Part shown: piece by piece, positions 12,741-26,264 of the stretch | Layout: every line of letters starts with the position of its first letter | How positions within the stretch are numbered: position 1 is the stretch's first letter | NCBI GenBank assembly: GCA_034687125.1 | Contig: JAQGBZ010000074.1 | Coordinates: forward strand, 124,001 to 188,000 | Direction of reading: 5' to 3' | From: Neelides folsomi | Lineage: Eukaryota; Arthropoda; Collembola; Neelipleona; Neelidae | Length of the DNA stretch: 64,000 bases | Position numbers and translations under genes: made by a program | Notes under the pieces: model-generated | Databases searched by the model: none | The model's input: the letters and a program-made list of their open reading frames with translations, nothing else | What the model was told of the DNA's origin: nothing

Positions 12741-15700
12741 ATGTGTTTTCAAGTAGTTTAAATAAGAAATTATATTTCTTCCTATCACCCTTTTTGCCAT
12801 TGGAATTATCATAATTTATTTACGTACCTAATACCTACGTCATTGTATTTGGTGCACAATTATTTGTATTTGTACATGTATTAGCGGAGTTATTCTTATG
12901 CCGGAAAGATAGAAATAGCGAAATAGCGAAATAGAAATAATCTTTAAATCAGTTCATATTTATAATTACAATATTAAAGATTTTTTGCATGAATACAGTT
13001 ATAGTTTTAAAATTATTGCATATGCTGTACATGTGAAACCCAATAAGGGATGAAGAGATTGCAAGGACCGGCCTTGCCAAATAAATCCCAAATTCTGACA
13101 GGAGGATCTCCAAGGACTACTTATCGAATTAGAAATTCAATTTATCTTGATTCCTCCGAATCGGCGAAGAGAGGTGCTAAAGGGGGATCTTTATTCAAGT
13201 ATCCTTGAAAATTAAATAAATATGTCCCATCTCTCTCTCATGATCCCTATTTGTAATTTAGCCTTGTAATCTTCCTCTTTTTGAGAGATTAAAAGAATAA
13301 AAAAGCAGTGAAAATTATTCAAGATCTACTCGCGATTTCAAATGCCGAAGAAGCGAAATTGAATCCCAGGTAAGGGAAGGTTACACGTGATGAGAATCTT
13401 TGACTTACATTTAAGTGGTTTCGGGTTGCTCTGCTTTCTTCTCGACATGATTTCTCTCAACAACCTACTCGGACCAGTGCTGCATCATTTCATTCCCATT
13501 AAACCCTGTCTCTGCCAAAGTACACAATGAGGGGAGACTATTGTTCCAAAAATGCACAGTTGAAGATGGTCAGACTCGAGTCATTGTCGTCGATTTATCT
13601 CTTGAGGAATACTACTTCGTTTGTAGTGGGGAGACGTGGAAGATGGTGATCTCCATTAGAGGTGATTTGATGATAGATTAATACCAACTCCACTCCATTG
13701 TGTTCCGGAATGCGAGTGTCATTTATCAGTGATCACATCACTTGGGGTGTCCTTGTAAGTAAACTCGTGCGGACGAGATTAAGGAAGAAGATCGTGGAGG
13801 TGTGGAGATGATTGGGGAGAACTTGGAGAGAGTGTCTGATGTGGAGGGAACGAACGTCGAGTGGAGACTGAGCCAACTTCGCTCCACCGCCACTCACCAC
13901 ACTCCACCTCCACGAGCCCTCTACAAATACTTTTGGGGGATCCTACGACTCTTGTGCAGTCACTCCACTGCATACGTTTACAATTAGTTAACTTAAATTT
14001 TAAAGTGAGTGGGAATTTCATTACTTTTACCTCTTATTTACTTTCAATTTCATTAGCAACTAGCTAGCACTAGCCCTAAGGAAGTAAGTTTCAATAACGT
14101 CTCTCATTAATTTAATAATTAATAAAAATTATAAAAATCAATCCCCACAATCAACTACAGACAAGCCATACTGATATATCTTTTTTGCCAGGGCATTTTA
14201 TTTGAGTTAGCGGTAGTTAATTTTTTAATAAAATTGCAGTTAAAATAATAATGATTATGAATATAATCGTTAATTAAACCATCGTCAGGTCTCGATATAT
14301 TCAATAAAGACATTTCTAATGATTCATGATTTTCCAATATAACTACTATTTAACTAGTATTTATTTAAGAACATATTCATTTATGAGCGTATGTATAATA
14401 ATGTGAAGATTAGAATAGATTGGAAAATGGATTATAACTAAGCACTTACTGAAGCTCTAATTCGACTTTGGATGAATTAAGCATTAGTAATGGTACAAAT
14501 AAAGATTATCCTATCGCTCAAGCTCCACATTTAAGGATTCACATCTTGTGATAAGCATGTACAGGCTATACTGGATGATTATTACTCAAATGAGGAGTGA
14601 AATTATTCATACAAATATATCATTGTGTATAATTAAAATATCCTACTGAAGAAAGTATACAAAGTCATTAATTTTACTGAAAATAAATGTTTTCTTATAC
14701 GATTTATATTCTGAGCACATCCGACCCGTTCCATCAAGCTCAAATAATAGATCGTTATATTATGAAAACTCGTAAATTCTCAAATAATATATAAAAGAAA
14801 TGAGTAGTTAAAAGATTGTGAACTCCAGTCCATATCTCTCTAATTAAGATGAAAGAGTCTCTCAACCAGAACCGTAACGAGTAACGACGGAAAGGTGAGA
14901 TAAGCCGAAGAAGAAAACTTGCCAACAGAGAAATAAGCAAGTAGCGAATTAGGGTGTCGACTCTCTTCATCAGATCCAACGTCACAATGAGAAAAATTAA
15001 ATTGATTGATAAAAAGAAGGAACCACTTAGCAATCAAGCCCATGAATTTAATTTAGTGTATTAGCTACATAAATATCTCTACTTACTTTATACCATAAGC
15101 ATTTAAAGTATTATTACCAATTCTCATTGATTCAGGCCCTGATGTCTTTTGAGATGGGGAATAACACTCGTTAAGTCGAGTGAGAATTGACTCAACGATG
15201 GCCAATAGAGATCTGGTGAGTGTGATTAGCGATTATGGAAGTGAGTGAGAAGGGTCATTAGAAGGAATAATACAGGGCATAAAGGACGAGAACCTTCATT
15301 TGCTAAATATTATTGGGGGAGGAATGTGAATATTTGAAGAAAGGCCCCCCTCTCTCTTTTATGGAAAGGATGTGGAAAAATGAAGGAGAGATAAGTGGAG
15401 AAGCTCTCCCCACTCCCATTATTCTTTATGATATTTCTCAGAGTTGTTCTTTAACTTTATTTACTGATATGGAAATGGATAACGGATGGTGTTTTAGAGG
15501 TCATTTGATAATAAAATTCAAACCTTCAACAATGGAACAACTACTTGTGTATTTGTTTTAGAGGTAATAGACAAAGGCTATTAAATCCTCTTCCATTCCA
15601 TTCCCTGCAAAGTGCGTTTGCCTCCCTTGTCTAATGGGAGACACCTCAGGCCCCTGATGTAATGGATGAATTCCTCTCTTCACTCAACCTTACACAAAAT

Positions 15701-18061
15701 CTCCTTTATGCTAATTTTTGCTCGCGTCTCCTTTGCGACACTCATCTCCGCGAATCATTGAAGGGGGGAGACATGTATGTATAAGTTAAGTTTTTGCAGT
15801 AGGCCCTGCCTGGTTCGCGAGAGATAATGATGATGAGCATCGAGTTTTCTCGGAAACTTGGCAATTTTCGATATTCGGTACTTCATGATAAGAGGGTGAT
15901 GGAAAATGAGTTTGGATGTTTTCCTATGAGGGGCTAGGAGACTTGATGGAAGATATCTCCGTGATGGATCTCTTGTGTCTTCCTCCCGACCCATCTCTCC
16001 CATGCTATAGGGGCCAACTCTCTGTGTAATATTATCAATTCCAGTAGTGGGCTTATGGATTCCAACCGGTGGGGTATAGCCGCCACATCCTTCTTTATCT
16101 CCCATTGCATTGTTTTCATTTCATTTTTCTAGTTCCTTCCCCGAGGAGGAGGGAAAAGTGTGGCGGATCTCGGAGCCTTCCCTCCTCTTGATAAGAACCC
16201 CTCATCAATAATAGAGAAGAGAAGTTGAATAATTATTTCATTTGCATACTGTGATTCATTATTCCATTAGTCGTATCTTGATCCAGAGGCTCCTTAGCCG
16301 AGATCTGCTCTCTGCGCCTCCCCCTGATTACTCCACTGGAGAACTTGATATTCCCGGAACCTCTCCAACCACCTTCCCATAAATCGTTTCCTCTAAAACT
16401 TTTAATCAAATCTTGAGGGCCCTGCTATCTCAACCTGACTAGAAAACGTAATTATCGCACTTTGAGATGAACTCAACCTCTCAGGTCCATTACTTAACGT
16501 GGCACTGTACCTCCCCAAACCTCACTTCATCCATCTCCCTCATTTTATGGACAAATTTATGTAGGCTAAATATATATAAAATCCTAAAAGCTTCTCCCTA
16601 TCTAACATCAACGAGAATCACGAGATAAATCTACAAAGAGTATCTATGAATTGACAATTCCATTAGCTCATCACATGATGGCGATTAGAGACCTAAAAGG
16701 TTCAGAATCCTCCGATGATAGCACTTTAATGGGGGGGGGGGACTTATCATGATCCTCCTCTTGTGTATAGAAAGTGGAATCAAACCCACAGTACTATATT
16801 TACATGAGCCATTGGAATGGACTACAAGATTATCAGTCGCTATCGGTCAAAGCCGCCAATATTATTTACCGACTCTCTTCTTCATTCCTTCTCAGTTTTG
16901 GAACAAACTGCGATTATATGCCATTGTATAACCTCTTATAATAACCATTTTGAATGAAATAAATAATACATATGTAATAGTAACTCCGGTCATGTAAGCT
17001 GGCGCTTGGTACTCAAAATGTTAAAGCCAAAAAATTATTTATTCCTATCTAAAAGTAAAATATCTATCTAAAGATAGTTAAAAGACTTATACGGACAAGG
17101 ACCACTTTCCTTATCTGTACATTAGTTCAAGTATCTTTCAGATTTACAAATATCTCGATCAAAAGCCTAACACATGGCTCTCTCGTTGTAAATTGTTGGA
17201 GAATCAAAATTCTCAAAGTATTATCATATCAAATGTAATTACATATATGAAACATCGGGATTTCCAATTTATAAAAATATGTAACCTTTTTGAAACTTCA
17301 TCAGCCAATGCAAGTCCATTTCCAAAAAAATGACAGGTCCGATTCTATGTAATATTATATGTAGTATAAAAGGAAAATTCACAAAAAGAATGTTTAGTGA
17401 TTTGAAACATTGCATTGGTTATAAATATTGCAGTAAAAATACATTGGATTGCTATTTCATTCATTCAAACTGGTTTTGTAAATATTTTTAGCATTAAATA
17501 TGAAACAGTTGTGCTATCCCTTGCACATCTTAGCAAGTTACACAACTGAATTCTAAGCATAATCTCCCTAATATTGCCTTTAGTTAAGGTTATCAAAATA
17601 TCAATTAATTGCTTCTTGAAGGAATAATTGGAAATAAACGAGCATTTTATCGCCGAGTTAGTCACTCTCTGTGGCTAAATATTTATTAGTAGAGTATTTA
17701 TTCTATAATTCATCCTGTAAAGTCATGTAATAAATACATAATGCTGATTAGCTTGATAATGACTAAAATTGATAAGGCAAACTCGATTCAACTTGATTCA
17801 AAAGTGATAAAATATATATGCAATTACCTAATGAATATCAAATAATCATAATGGTAAATCCTTAATCTCTGCTATTTTGTCAACGATGTAGTATCTACAA
17901 CTTGCAATCTTCCATACTACTAGGTAATTAAAGAAGGAAAGAGAATTAAAAGTTAAGGTTCAATTATCTACCATTTGCTTATTTAATAAATAAGACTACA
18001 ATAAACATTATTAATTCTTGATTACTCATGTTAAGTAATTGTTAAATATGCATGTATTATT

Positions 18062-18111
<50 letters not shown>

Positions 18112-18719
18112 AATATATGATTAAAGATTAAACAAAAAGCATTCATACATACATACATACATTAAATGGGTAATCATCTCTCTTTTGTGGCAAGGCATGA
18201 ATGCATGAGAAACTTCTTAACAAAAAACAGTGAAAGATATGCCATCTAAGCATCAAGCTATCAACAGCGAGTCCCAAGGTTGGGATTTAAAGTTGAGTAA
18301 ATTATATTTAAAATTACAATTTACTACAGATGTATTGTCAGTATTACAGTATGTATAAAGTCACAATGTAATGCAGTACTATTTATTGTTATAGTTAGAA
18401 TTCATACACACAAGCCGAAATGATATAATAAATAACAAAAAAGAAACAAAATGACATTAACAAGTTCAAATTGCCAAAATACAAATTTAATTATCAAATA
18501 GATAAAAATTATTAAACTTTTAATTAAAGATGTCACAAGCATCATTTCAACTCTATCCTGGTAATTAATAACTTTTACATTCATTTTACCATACTATGCA
18601 CATTTATTAAAATATGGATAAAAAATTAAATTGTTGTTAATGTTCTTATATGTTTGGAATCACAAGTTTTGACCGTTCAAGATTATCTAAACTCACAATT
18701 GACAACTCCTGAAACAATC
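12741..18719. other. non-coding: alternating AT-rich linkers and GC-richer blocks
   Basis: Alternating composition: AT-rich 12741-13020, GC-richer about 13020-14000, AT-rich about 14000-15060, GC-richer about 15100-16900, then strongly AT-rich up to the first zinc-finger exon. A ten-base G run lies near 16732-16741. No exon could be supported on either strand. Confidence 0.55.
18065..18107. repeat. (AT)n microsatellite
   Basis: An uninterrupted alternating AT tract of about 43 bases, followed about 35 bases later by a short CATA tetranucleotide run (about 18144-18161). It lies in the AT-rich stretch upstream of the zinc-finger gene. Confidence 0.95.
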
Positions 18720-21700
18720 ATGGCTCATAATGCAGTTCCTATTCAAGAAAGTAAAAATCTCAAATTATAAAATTGCTATCAATTACGCTTCCTTTTAATT
18801 ATTTTCCCTATATACGGCACAATGCCAAAATTGATAATTTTATACTTTCACATTTTATTTTATTATCATCATTTTATTATAGTTAGTAATATTTTTTGTC
18901 CAAAGGCCAAATCGAATTCGACGAGGGAGATTTATTCCAATGTGGCCGTTGTAAAGAACAGTATTCTTCAATAATCCTTTTCATGCAACACAAACAAGGA
19001 TGCGGAAGGAAATTACTCAATGAATTGGAATTAGAGGAACAAAGTCTTTTAGATGATTTAAAAAACCAAGTGGGCAAAGAAAGATCTCCCGATGACCCTA
19101 ACCAGATTCCAGATTTTGACGAAGCTGAAATGGCCAGCCAAGTCTTGACTTCTGTTGACTCTGAATCTAAACAAGATCAACTCACATCAACTTATGTCAA
19201 TGCAGTCGAGATTCCTGCCTCAATGGTCATTGGGGAAGAGACCCTTTCATTCAGTATTCCAATTGAACAGAGTGAATCGTTGAGACAGCTTGTGGCTGGG
19301 ACGAGAGAAAATACATCACAGGTCTCCATTTTAATCAATAATGACTCATAAATTCTGATAATATCTATAAGTTTGGGCCAAGAGTTATATTTATATTGAG
19401 ATTTAATCCTTGTCGTTGAAATTGTTCATTTAGGTTTTATCAGTTTCGGAGGGAGATTTGGCAAACCTTCTCAATTGCAAAGAGCGATATCATCTCTCCT
19501 CATTAGATTCAATAGCTAATCCAGTAAGTTCACACATACACTTTTCAAATTAAATCCTCGCGAATGAATGAAATGTATATTTAAAGGTTCATTAATTTAA
19601 ATTTCCTCTCCTTCAGATTCAAATTTTGACTACTACTCTGATCAGAGGAAAAGATACTGGTGAAATTGCGATCTCGATGAGGGAAGGAATTAACAAGATC
19701 GAATTAAATACTCTCGAAGGAGAACAAATCCCAATTCGGGAATATATCGCCTCTCCAATCGAAAGAGAGGACAGGGAGAAATTTCTAAAAGCCAAAGAAT
19801 CTCAAGGCATTGAGCGAGATAAAATTGAGAACAACGCTCCAGTCGATCCCAAAGAAGATTCTCCTGAAGGCGAGTCTGACCCAACGAAAAAGAAGCAAAA
19901 GCAACGAGAGAAGAAAAAGGTTAATTCCATTCTCATTAAAATTAAAATCTTAAAATCGTGATTTAATTGTTTGACTCTTTATAGTGCGACTACTGTGGGA
20001 GATTATTCAAGAAACTTTTCAACTTACAACAACATGTTCGATCTCATACTGGAGAAAAGCCTTACCATTGTTTGGTCTGTGGTAGGGGTTTTACTCAAAA
20101 GTCAAATGTCAAGAAACACATGCAAACACATAAAGTAATTTCTTATAATTGAAATGCTATAACCACTCAGCTTCCCATTTCCCTATTTATCAAGTCAATA
20201 TTGTGAATTCGATCAATATTTACAAATATTTATTCGATTAAAAAACGAAATGTTAATGCATGTTTAATATTTATTTCAGGTATGGCCAAAAGTAAAAGAA
20301 ACTCTTCCTAAAGAGCAAATTCAAATTAAGTCAAATGATTCAGATCCTCTTGAGGTGAAATCATTTAATTTGCCTTTTGAATAATTATTTTAAATATATA
20401 TGTATGATGATAGCTCCAATCTTAAAAGAATGACGAATTTTTTTTTGGAATTCCTCGTTTCTGAACTTTTATTCTATTTCAAATTTTTTCTTATCTTTGT
20501 AAAATGAAATTCTTCAATCTGAATTATTTTTATAGAGCGATTTAAATCTGTCTTCGGAGAAGAATTTGCAATACGTTGTGAACAACGTTTATGTCTGCCA
20601 ATATTGTGATAATGTCTTCGAATCTTATCCTCATTTGAAAACCCATATGATTGTTCATAAAAACGAAAAGGTTAGAAAATTAACCAATTTCTTACATTAA
20701 TTATATTTAAATAAAATGAAATATTTATATTTAAAGTGAAATATTTTGTTGGTTCAAATTTGTGCTTAATTTTATAATCATTTTTATCTGTGTAGCTCTT
20801 TAAATGTATTCATAAAGATTGTGCATCTACATTCACCGAAGTCGAAGATCTAATTGAGCACATGAAACAACACATGTCTGAAATACAATTTAAATGCCAG
20901 CAATGTACGAAGGTGTTTAAGAATCTTTATGATTTGGGAGCCCATCAATATGTTCATAGGATGTATCCAAACAAAGTTGCAACACAAACTTCCAAGTAAT
21001 TTAACTCTCCTAATAACACGTTAAATAACATAGCATAAAAATTACAAAAGATAAATGTTTATTTTTATTATTTTTAAAGACAATACAGATGTAATAAATG
21101 CAATGGAAGATATTCATCATCCGAAGCCCTGAATCATCATCTTATCAATTCAACCCACAATTATCCGTGTTCACAATGCCGACTCGTGTTTGTATGCGAA
21201 AGATACTTACGGAGGCATTTAAGGATTCATGGCACTGAGGCACCTTACGTGTGCAATTTGTGTGGAAAACAATTCAAGACAGAAAATTATCTCAAGTCCC
21301 ACACTGTCATCCATTCCGACTCTAGACCTTTTGAATGTGAAACATGCGGAGCGTTATTCAACCGTCGTGACAAACTCACCCGTCACAAATTAATACATGA
21401 AAACATGACACGGTTCAAATGTCCGTTTAAAAACACAGGGTGTACGAGGGAATTTTATCGGAAGGACAAATTGAAGGACCATATGCTCTCTCATTCAAAG
21501 AAAGTTCATATTTGTATTAATTGTGGGAAAACTTTCTTATGGCAGAGCAAGCTTCGTCATCATCAAATCACAGCTCATCCAGAAATGCACGTTCACACGA
21601 CATGCGAAATATGTGAAAAGATATTCCGTACGAAGCATCATTTGAAGATTCATGTCTGTCGTGGGCCTGAAGGTCAGCAAACGACGACGCGAAAGCCAAA

Positions 21701-22076
21701 GAAGGGAAATACAGCCAAAACGAGGAAGGAGTTTGAAAAATGTCAACGGGAAGACGAGGGGAATTATGATCAGTTAGTAGAGGTGGACGAGAGACTCAAC
21801 ATTTACGAGGACATCCATGAAGGGATTCCTGGGCCTGTGGGAAAAGATACAATGTTGAGTGCTCCACAGTTGGGGTCATGGGTCTCTTTGACTCATCCAG
21901 ATGATGCGGAAATACTCTCGAGATTCCAAGTTGGGCCCGATGAACCTCAAGGGGAAGAAGAAGTTGTAGATGTTGTCATTGGAGGGTCTTCAGACCTGAC
22001 GACTATTGAACTCAATTTTGAAACAACAATTTCAACCCCAATGGAGAATCTTATTTGTGAAGATATCCAAATGTAA
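18720..22076 (+). CDS. ZNF341: ZNF341-like multi-zinc-finger transcription factor, nine coding exons
   Basis: Predicted exons: 18720-18750, 18906-19321, 19434-19523, 19617-19919, 19985-20134, 20280-20354, 20536-20670, 20796-20995 and 21080-22076. All junctions are GT/AG and keep one frame, giving 798 aa. The start ATG has A at -3 and G at +4. Order of parts: an N-terminal C2HC finger (C23, C26, H39, C43); a spacer; a linker rich in K and E; a finger pair joined by HTGEKPYHC (about 281-330); the VWPKV motif; then ten further C2H2 fingers up to about residue 625. Vertebrate ZNF341 has the same N-terminal CGKC-type finger, the same [16 protein letters not shown] junction, CERYLRRHL, a C-x6-C finger in the same place and a late IVVGG-like motif (here VVIGG). 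Human ZNF341 is a nuclear activator of STAT3/STAT1; the role in arthropods is unknown. The least certain points are exon 1 and the exon 2 donor (CAG|GTCTCC). Confidence 0.85.
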
Positions 22077-22852
22077 AAGTTCCCTTTCAAAACTAATCAT
22101 GCCAATTAAGCGAAATTATTTGCTTTCACCAAAATTTAAATTTAAGCTTTAAACTTGTGATTTTGTAAAATATTTACTTTATAGGATTTTAAATATTTTG
22201 AATATTCAAGCTAAATCCAATTTGAAATATCTTTCGGAAATTATATCATTTGTGAACTTCAAGTATTATTGAGAATGTGTCCATTTTTAAAATTGTATTC
22301 TATTTAAGTTTCTATTATGTATTTGATCAATCAAAATTATAAAATACCAAGTATTGAATGTGAGCTATACATATTTATGCATACATATAGTAGGTAATTA
22401 GGTAACTACTGAGGTATTCTATACTAATATTTATTTATATAATCTATAGGGAAATATGGATGTAAATTGCTTTTTGTAATATGCTTTGATAATGTACTTA
22501 AGTATCACATCACACGTTCCTTTAATTTTAAACTCAAGTTTGTGACCTTTAATCAGTGAATAATAATTAGATTTAATCCTTGTTAAATCTTTTCTGCCTC
22601 ACTTTTGTAACAATTGTTTATTTTAATGAAATATAAAAAATCGTCTTCAACACATTGTTAAAGTTCAATAATTAAAAATCATTGCATTAAATTCATTAAA
22701 TCCTTGGCTAGTTTTAAAAATTTGGATTTTAGGTTTTATCCAAGGGAACTTAAATATAATTAGGTAACAACATTCCGTTCCACAAAAATGACATTTGAGA
22801 ATTACAAATTGAGAAATAATTTTGAAATCAATTCCTCATTGGCAAATTGACA
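22077..22852. other. 3' UTR of the zinc-finger gene and short intergenic gap
   Basis: AT-rich sequence with no coding potential. It must contain the 3' UTR of the ZNF341 homologue and the promoter and 5' UTR exon of the next + strand gene. I could not pick a clear polyadenylation signal. Confidence 0.5.
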
Positions 22853-23503
22853 AGTAAGAACAGTAAACTAATTAATTTAATTAATCCACTAATTGTGTTA
22901 ATCTACTATTCTCTATACATTCTGCAGCCAGAAGGTTTAGAGAAATAGAGCTGTTCATTAAATATTGATAATATAAAATTGATTCATTATAAATTATAAC
23001 AAATAGCATTTTTGGTAAATGAGCAAAAATTTGTCCAGTTTCTGTTAAATACTTATGCCTCCATTGTTCCTACAGTGTCGGACGCCAATGAAGGTTCGAC
23101 TGTAATTGTGGCTGAGCAAGAACCCGCAGTATCAGAACAGAAAACCGCATCTGAATTCAAATCTCCACCCACCCCAAAAGTTGAAGAGACGCCCAAGCCA
23201 GTTGAAGCTGCATCGAATGCCTCAGAACAAAAAGACGGCCCCATCAGAGGACGATTGCACTCTTATTCTCAAGTGGCATATCCGGAAAAGATCGACGACG
23301 ACTCGGCTCCGCCAAAAAAATGCATCCCGACAGATTTCCTATTTTGCATGCTTTCACTCGGAATCCTTCTCGTCATTTTCGTCACAACCGCACTCTTTCT
23401 CTTTTTCTCGGTTCTCACACAAAAGGACATTTGGAAAATGGAGCGCGTAAAGTTTCAAGATTGCGACAGAGACGAAAAGGACGCTTGGGTTTGCCCCGGA
23501 TGA
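22853..23503 (+). CDS. small single-pass membrane protein, unrecognised
   Basis: The coding exon is 23076-23503, preceded by a good acceptor (TTGTTCCTACAG). It begins TG-TCG-GAC. A strong donor lies just upstream, with the exon end at 22853 (GACAA|GTAAGA), and joining the two creates ATG, so the start codon seems split by a 222-base intron. The predicted 142 aa protein starts MSDANEGSTV. It has a hydrophilic region rich in P, E, K and S (about 10-82), one hydrophobic helix at about 87-114, and a short tail with C130 and C140 ending WVCPG. No N-terminal signal peptide is visible, so a tail-anchored or single-pass protein is likely. I do not recognise the family and give no function. The reading frame stays open upstream of the acceptor, but without an ATG. 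Confidence 0.6.
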
Positions 23504-23664
23504 ACATCATAAGATGAAAATTGATTCTTCAACATCATTGGCTTTGTTTGTATGCACATAATTGAAAGTGGAAAATTATCCTATGATTATGAATATTAAA
23601 TATTTAACATGAATTCCACTTACTCCAAAATTATAAGGAAGTTAATTGTATATTTATAAATACG

Positions 23665-23670
23665 AATAAA
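23665..23670 (+). terminator. polyadenylation signal
   Basis: AATAAA about 160 bases after the stop codon of the small membrane-protein gene, in an AT-rich 3' flank. A plausible cleavage signal for that transcript. Confidence 0.5.
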
Positions 23671-24024
23671 AGGTATTGTATTGATTGCTCTTATAGTTAT
23701 ATTCATTTTTAATTTCATTTTATTCCACTTTAATTCATAATCGTCTTTCTTTACACAAATCAGTAATTTAGACTAAAATTATCTGATACAGCATATAAAA
23801 ATTATAATTTACAATCCGTTCTTTATCTTTGTACACAGTTACTACACTTTAAACTGCAAATTCGTATATGAATAACAGTATAATATATTTAAGTACTACA
23901 TTTAATAGTACACACTTACATATTTCGTATTACCTATGAGGCCTACAACATTTGTTGGAATTCGAATTACTAATTTTACTGTCCTTTGTATGACAATCTT
24001 TACAAAGATAAAGAACGATTTATA

Positions 24025-24100
24025 CATCCCGCTTACTTTGTAGTGTTCTTTTTGAGATATTTAGAATGTTAAAAAAGAACACTACAAAGTAAACGGGCTG
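24025..24100. mobile_element. 76-bp hairpin MITE with TA flanks
   Basis: A near-perfect inverted repeat: the left arm contains CTTACTTTGTAGTGTTCTTT and the right arm its complement, around a loop of about 20 bases. It is bounded on both sides by TA, as expected for Tc1/mariner-type insertions. There is no coding capacity. It would form a long stem if transcribed. Confidence 0.7.
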
Positions 24101-26251
24101 TATTAAAGTATAGTATTTATAAAGATTTAATGAGGCATTCTAAATCCAACACAAGCAATCATGTATAGTATTTAAGTACTGTAAATGCAAGCATGTAAAG
24201 TATAGTATGTACACTGTAATGTATATATTATAGGCAGAACATGATTTGCGTTGATTATGAATATTTAAATCGGAGAAAACTGGAGGAGGATTATACTATT
24301 TTTTTTATTAGCACCGCTGTGGCTTTGTAATATAGCTGAGAAATTGAATATTACCAAATTGAGTGAGATCATGAGAAGTGTGGGGGAGATGACACTTGTA
24401 ATGAAATCAATCATCCGATCCCTGTTCCGCGATGAGATGAGGGTATTCCAATCCAGAGATTGGATATATGGGTGGATGAGAAGGTATACGATTTCCGCAT
24501 CACGAGGAAGGGCACATTTTTCCGCCTAGTTAACCCGAGAGAACGGCTGATTGGACCGGTCCAATGGAAGATCTGATTTGCACCCAGACCAGCCCGAGTC
24601 CCCCAGATGCTCCCATGGAACAAAGCCCCGTCCTAACCATGCGAGTTGAGATTTAAATCGATACGAACATTAAGAATTCCGTGTACAACTCTCGGTCAGG
24701 AAAGAAGAAGGCGACCCATAAATCTCACCATCATTCCCCCTAAAAGACCCGGAGGTGGTTCCGGATGAGTCGGAGAGCCTCAAGGACCCAATTAACCTCC
24801 TACATCGGCCCCACTTTCCTTCTGGGACCCGATTTGGAAAGTTATGGTGTAGCTTTAACACTCGATTTCCTGCTCTACTTCTCATTCATTATACCAACTC
24901 CTTCGCGGCGAATGAATTGCGAAAATAAAGGGAAGGAAAGGAAGGTAGTCGAACCAAGGATTTTCTCATTTCATTCGCCGTTGGGGAGTATATAAGCACA
25001 TATGGTACATGCATAATGATCTAGAGTAGAACTACTACTCTGCAGAGATGATATCTCTAAATTCAAATATATTACAGATAGATTAAGCAATTTGGACTAA
25101 TAAAAATGTAATCATAATACCTACTATTAGTACAAGACTCTTAATTCCAATATATTTAAATAACACCAAGAAAATTGTAGTTTAAGTTTTGTCACTTCAA
25201 AATTAATACGTTTGTTGAACCACGTAAATTAATCTCATTCCAGATAGACAAGTCGGATCCGAGAGACAAATGAGGACGGAAAGTATTAATCACATGTTAG
25301 AGTTAAATGTGTGAGGTCGGGCATTTGAGTAAAAAAAGAGTGAGAGTTATCAGGGTGATGAGCGAGGAACCCCATTTGTGTCAGTTATACCACCCCATGA
25401 AGCGAATGTCATTTCTAGCTTCATCATTAGCGATCCTCTGACAGGGCCCGTGTCTGATGAGGAAGGAAGCGGAGGCTTTCACACGTTTTGCCTGTCAGCC
25501 GCCAACCAGACATGTCAAAGATTCCATATGCACAAGGAAACCCAAACTGACACCTCATACTGATTATTCACTCGCAAATCAAAAATAATAACCCAAATTA
25601 TTCGGCCCTTTTCTACATTAATAGCTCCGCAACTCCCCTTCCCACACTTCATCAGGCCGCCCAGGAGTTTGAGCAGTTTAAAATAATATTGGTAAGAATT
25701 GCTCAAAGAATACTGTAGTTCTAATACCTGCATCTACAAATCTCATCATTCCCATTCATTTTTATTTCAATTTGTACTCCCACTATTTGCATTTTAATCA
25801 TTTTTATGATGGTGATCGATTTACAATTCAAAGAAATTAAACAAATACTATAAAACAAATAATAACAACTTTTCAAAAAATCTTCAACAAAGAAATGTTA
25901 GTGAAAATGGTATGGTATGGAAAATGGTAGCGAAAATGTTAAGAATACAATATTGTATTTATACGCATGAATTTACTTTTCATATTACAAGATCCAGAAG
26001 CATTCAGAGCATTCAAGCCATTTTGGTATGATGATCTCATAGTGGGCGAGAAAGAGTGTGAGAATGTGAGAGAATGAGGAAAGGAAACTGATGCGGGAAG
26101 TTGGTGGTAGGGAGAGTTCCTTCCTTTTCTGTTGAGCCGCGAGGGCCAATTTATCGATGTTCCTAATGTTGTAACTATTAGAGGACTAATCTAGCTCAAG
26201 TGACTCTTTAGCTCCCTTACGGGCTAACTCCCAAGGGAGAGATTAGTGGCT

Positions 26252-26264
26252 TATTGAGTCAGCA
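26252..26264 (+). promoter_or_regulatory. Maf-recognition-like element
   Basis: TATTGAGTCAGCA matches 11 of 13 positions of the T-MARE consensus TGCTGAGTCAGCA, including the full core and one complete flank. It lies about 3.9 kb upstream of the Maf start codon and may be an autoregulatory site (inference). Confidence 0.35.

Noticed and set aside
18065-18161. simple AT and CATA repeats considered as a CRISPR or satellite array
   Set aside because: Plain microsatellites; no spacer structure, and the host is eukaryotic.
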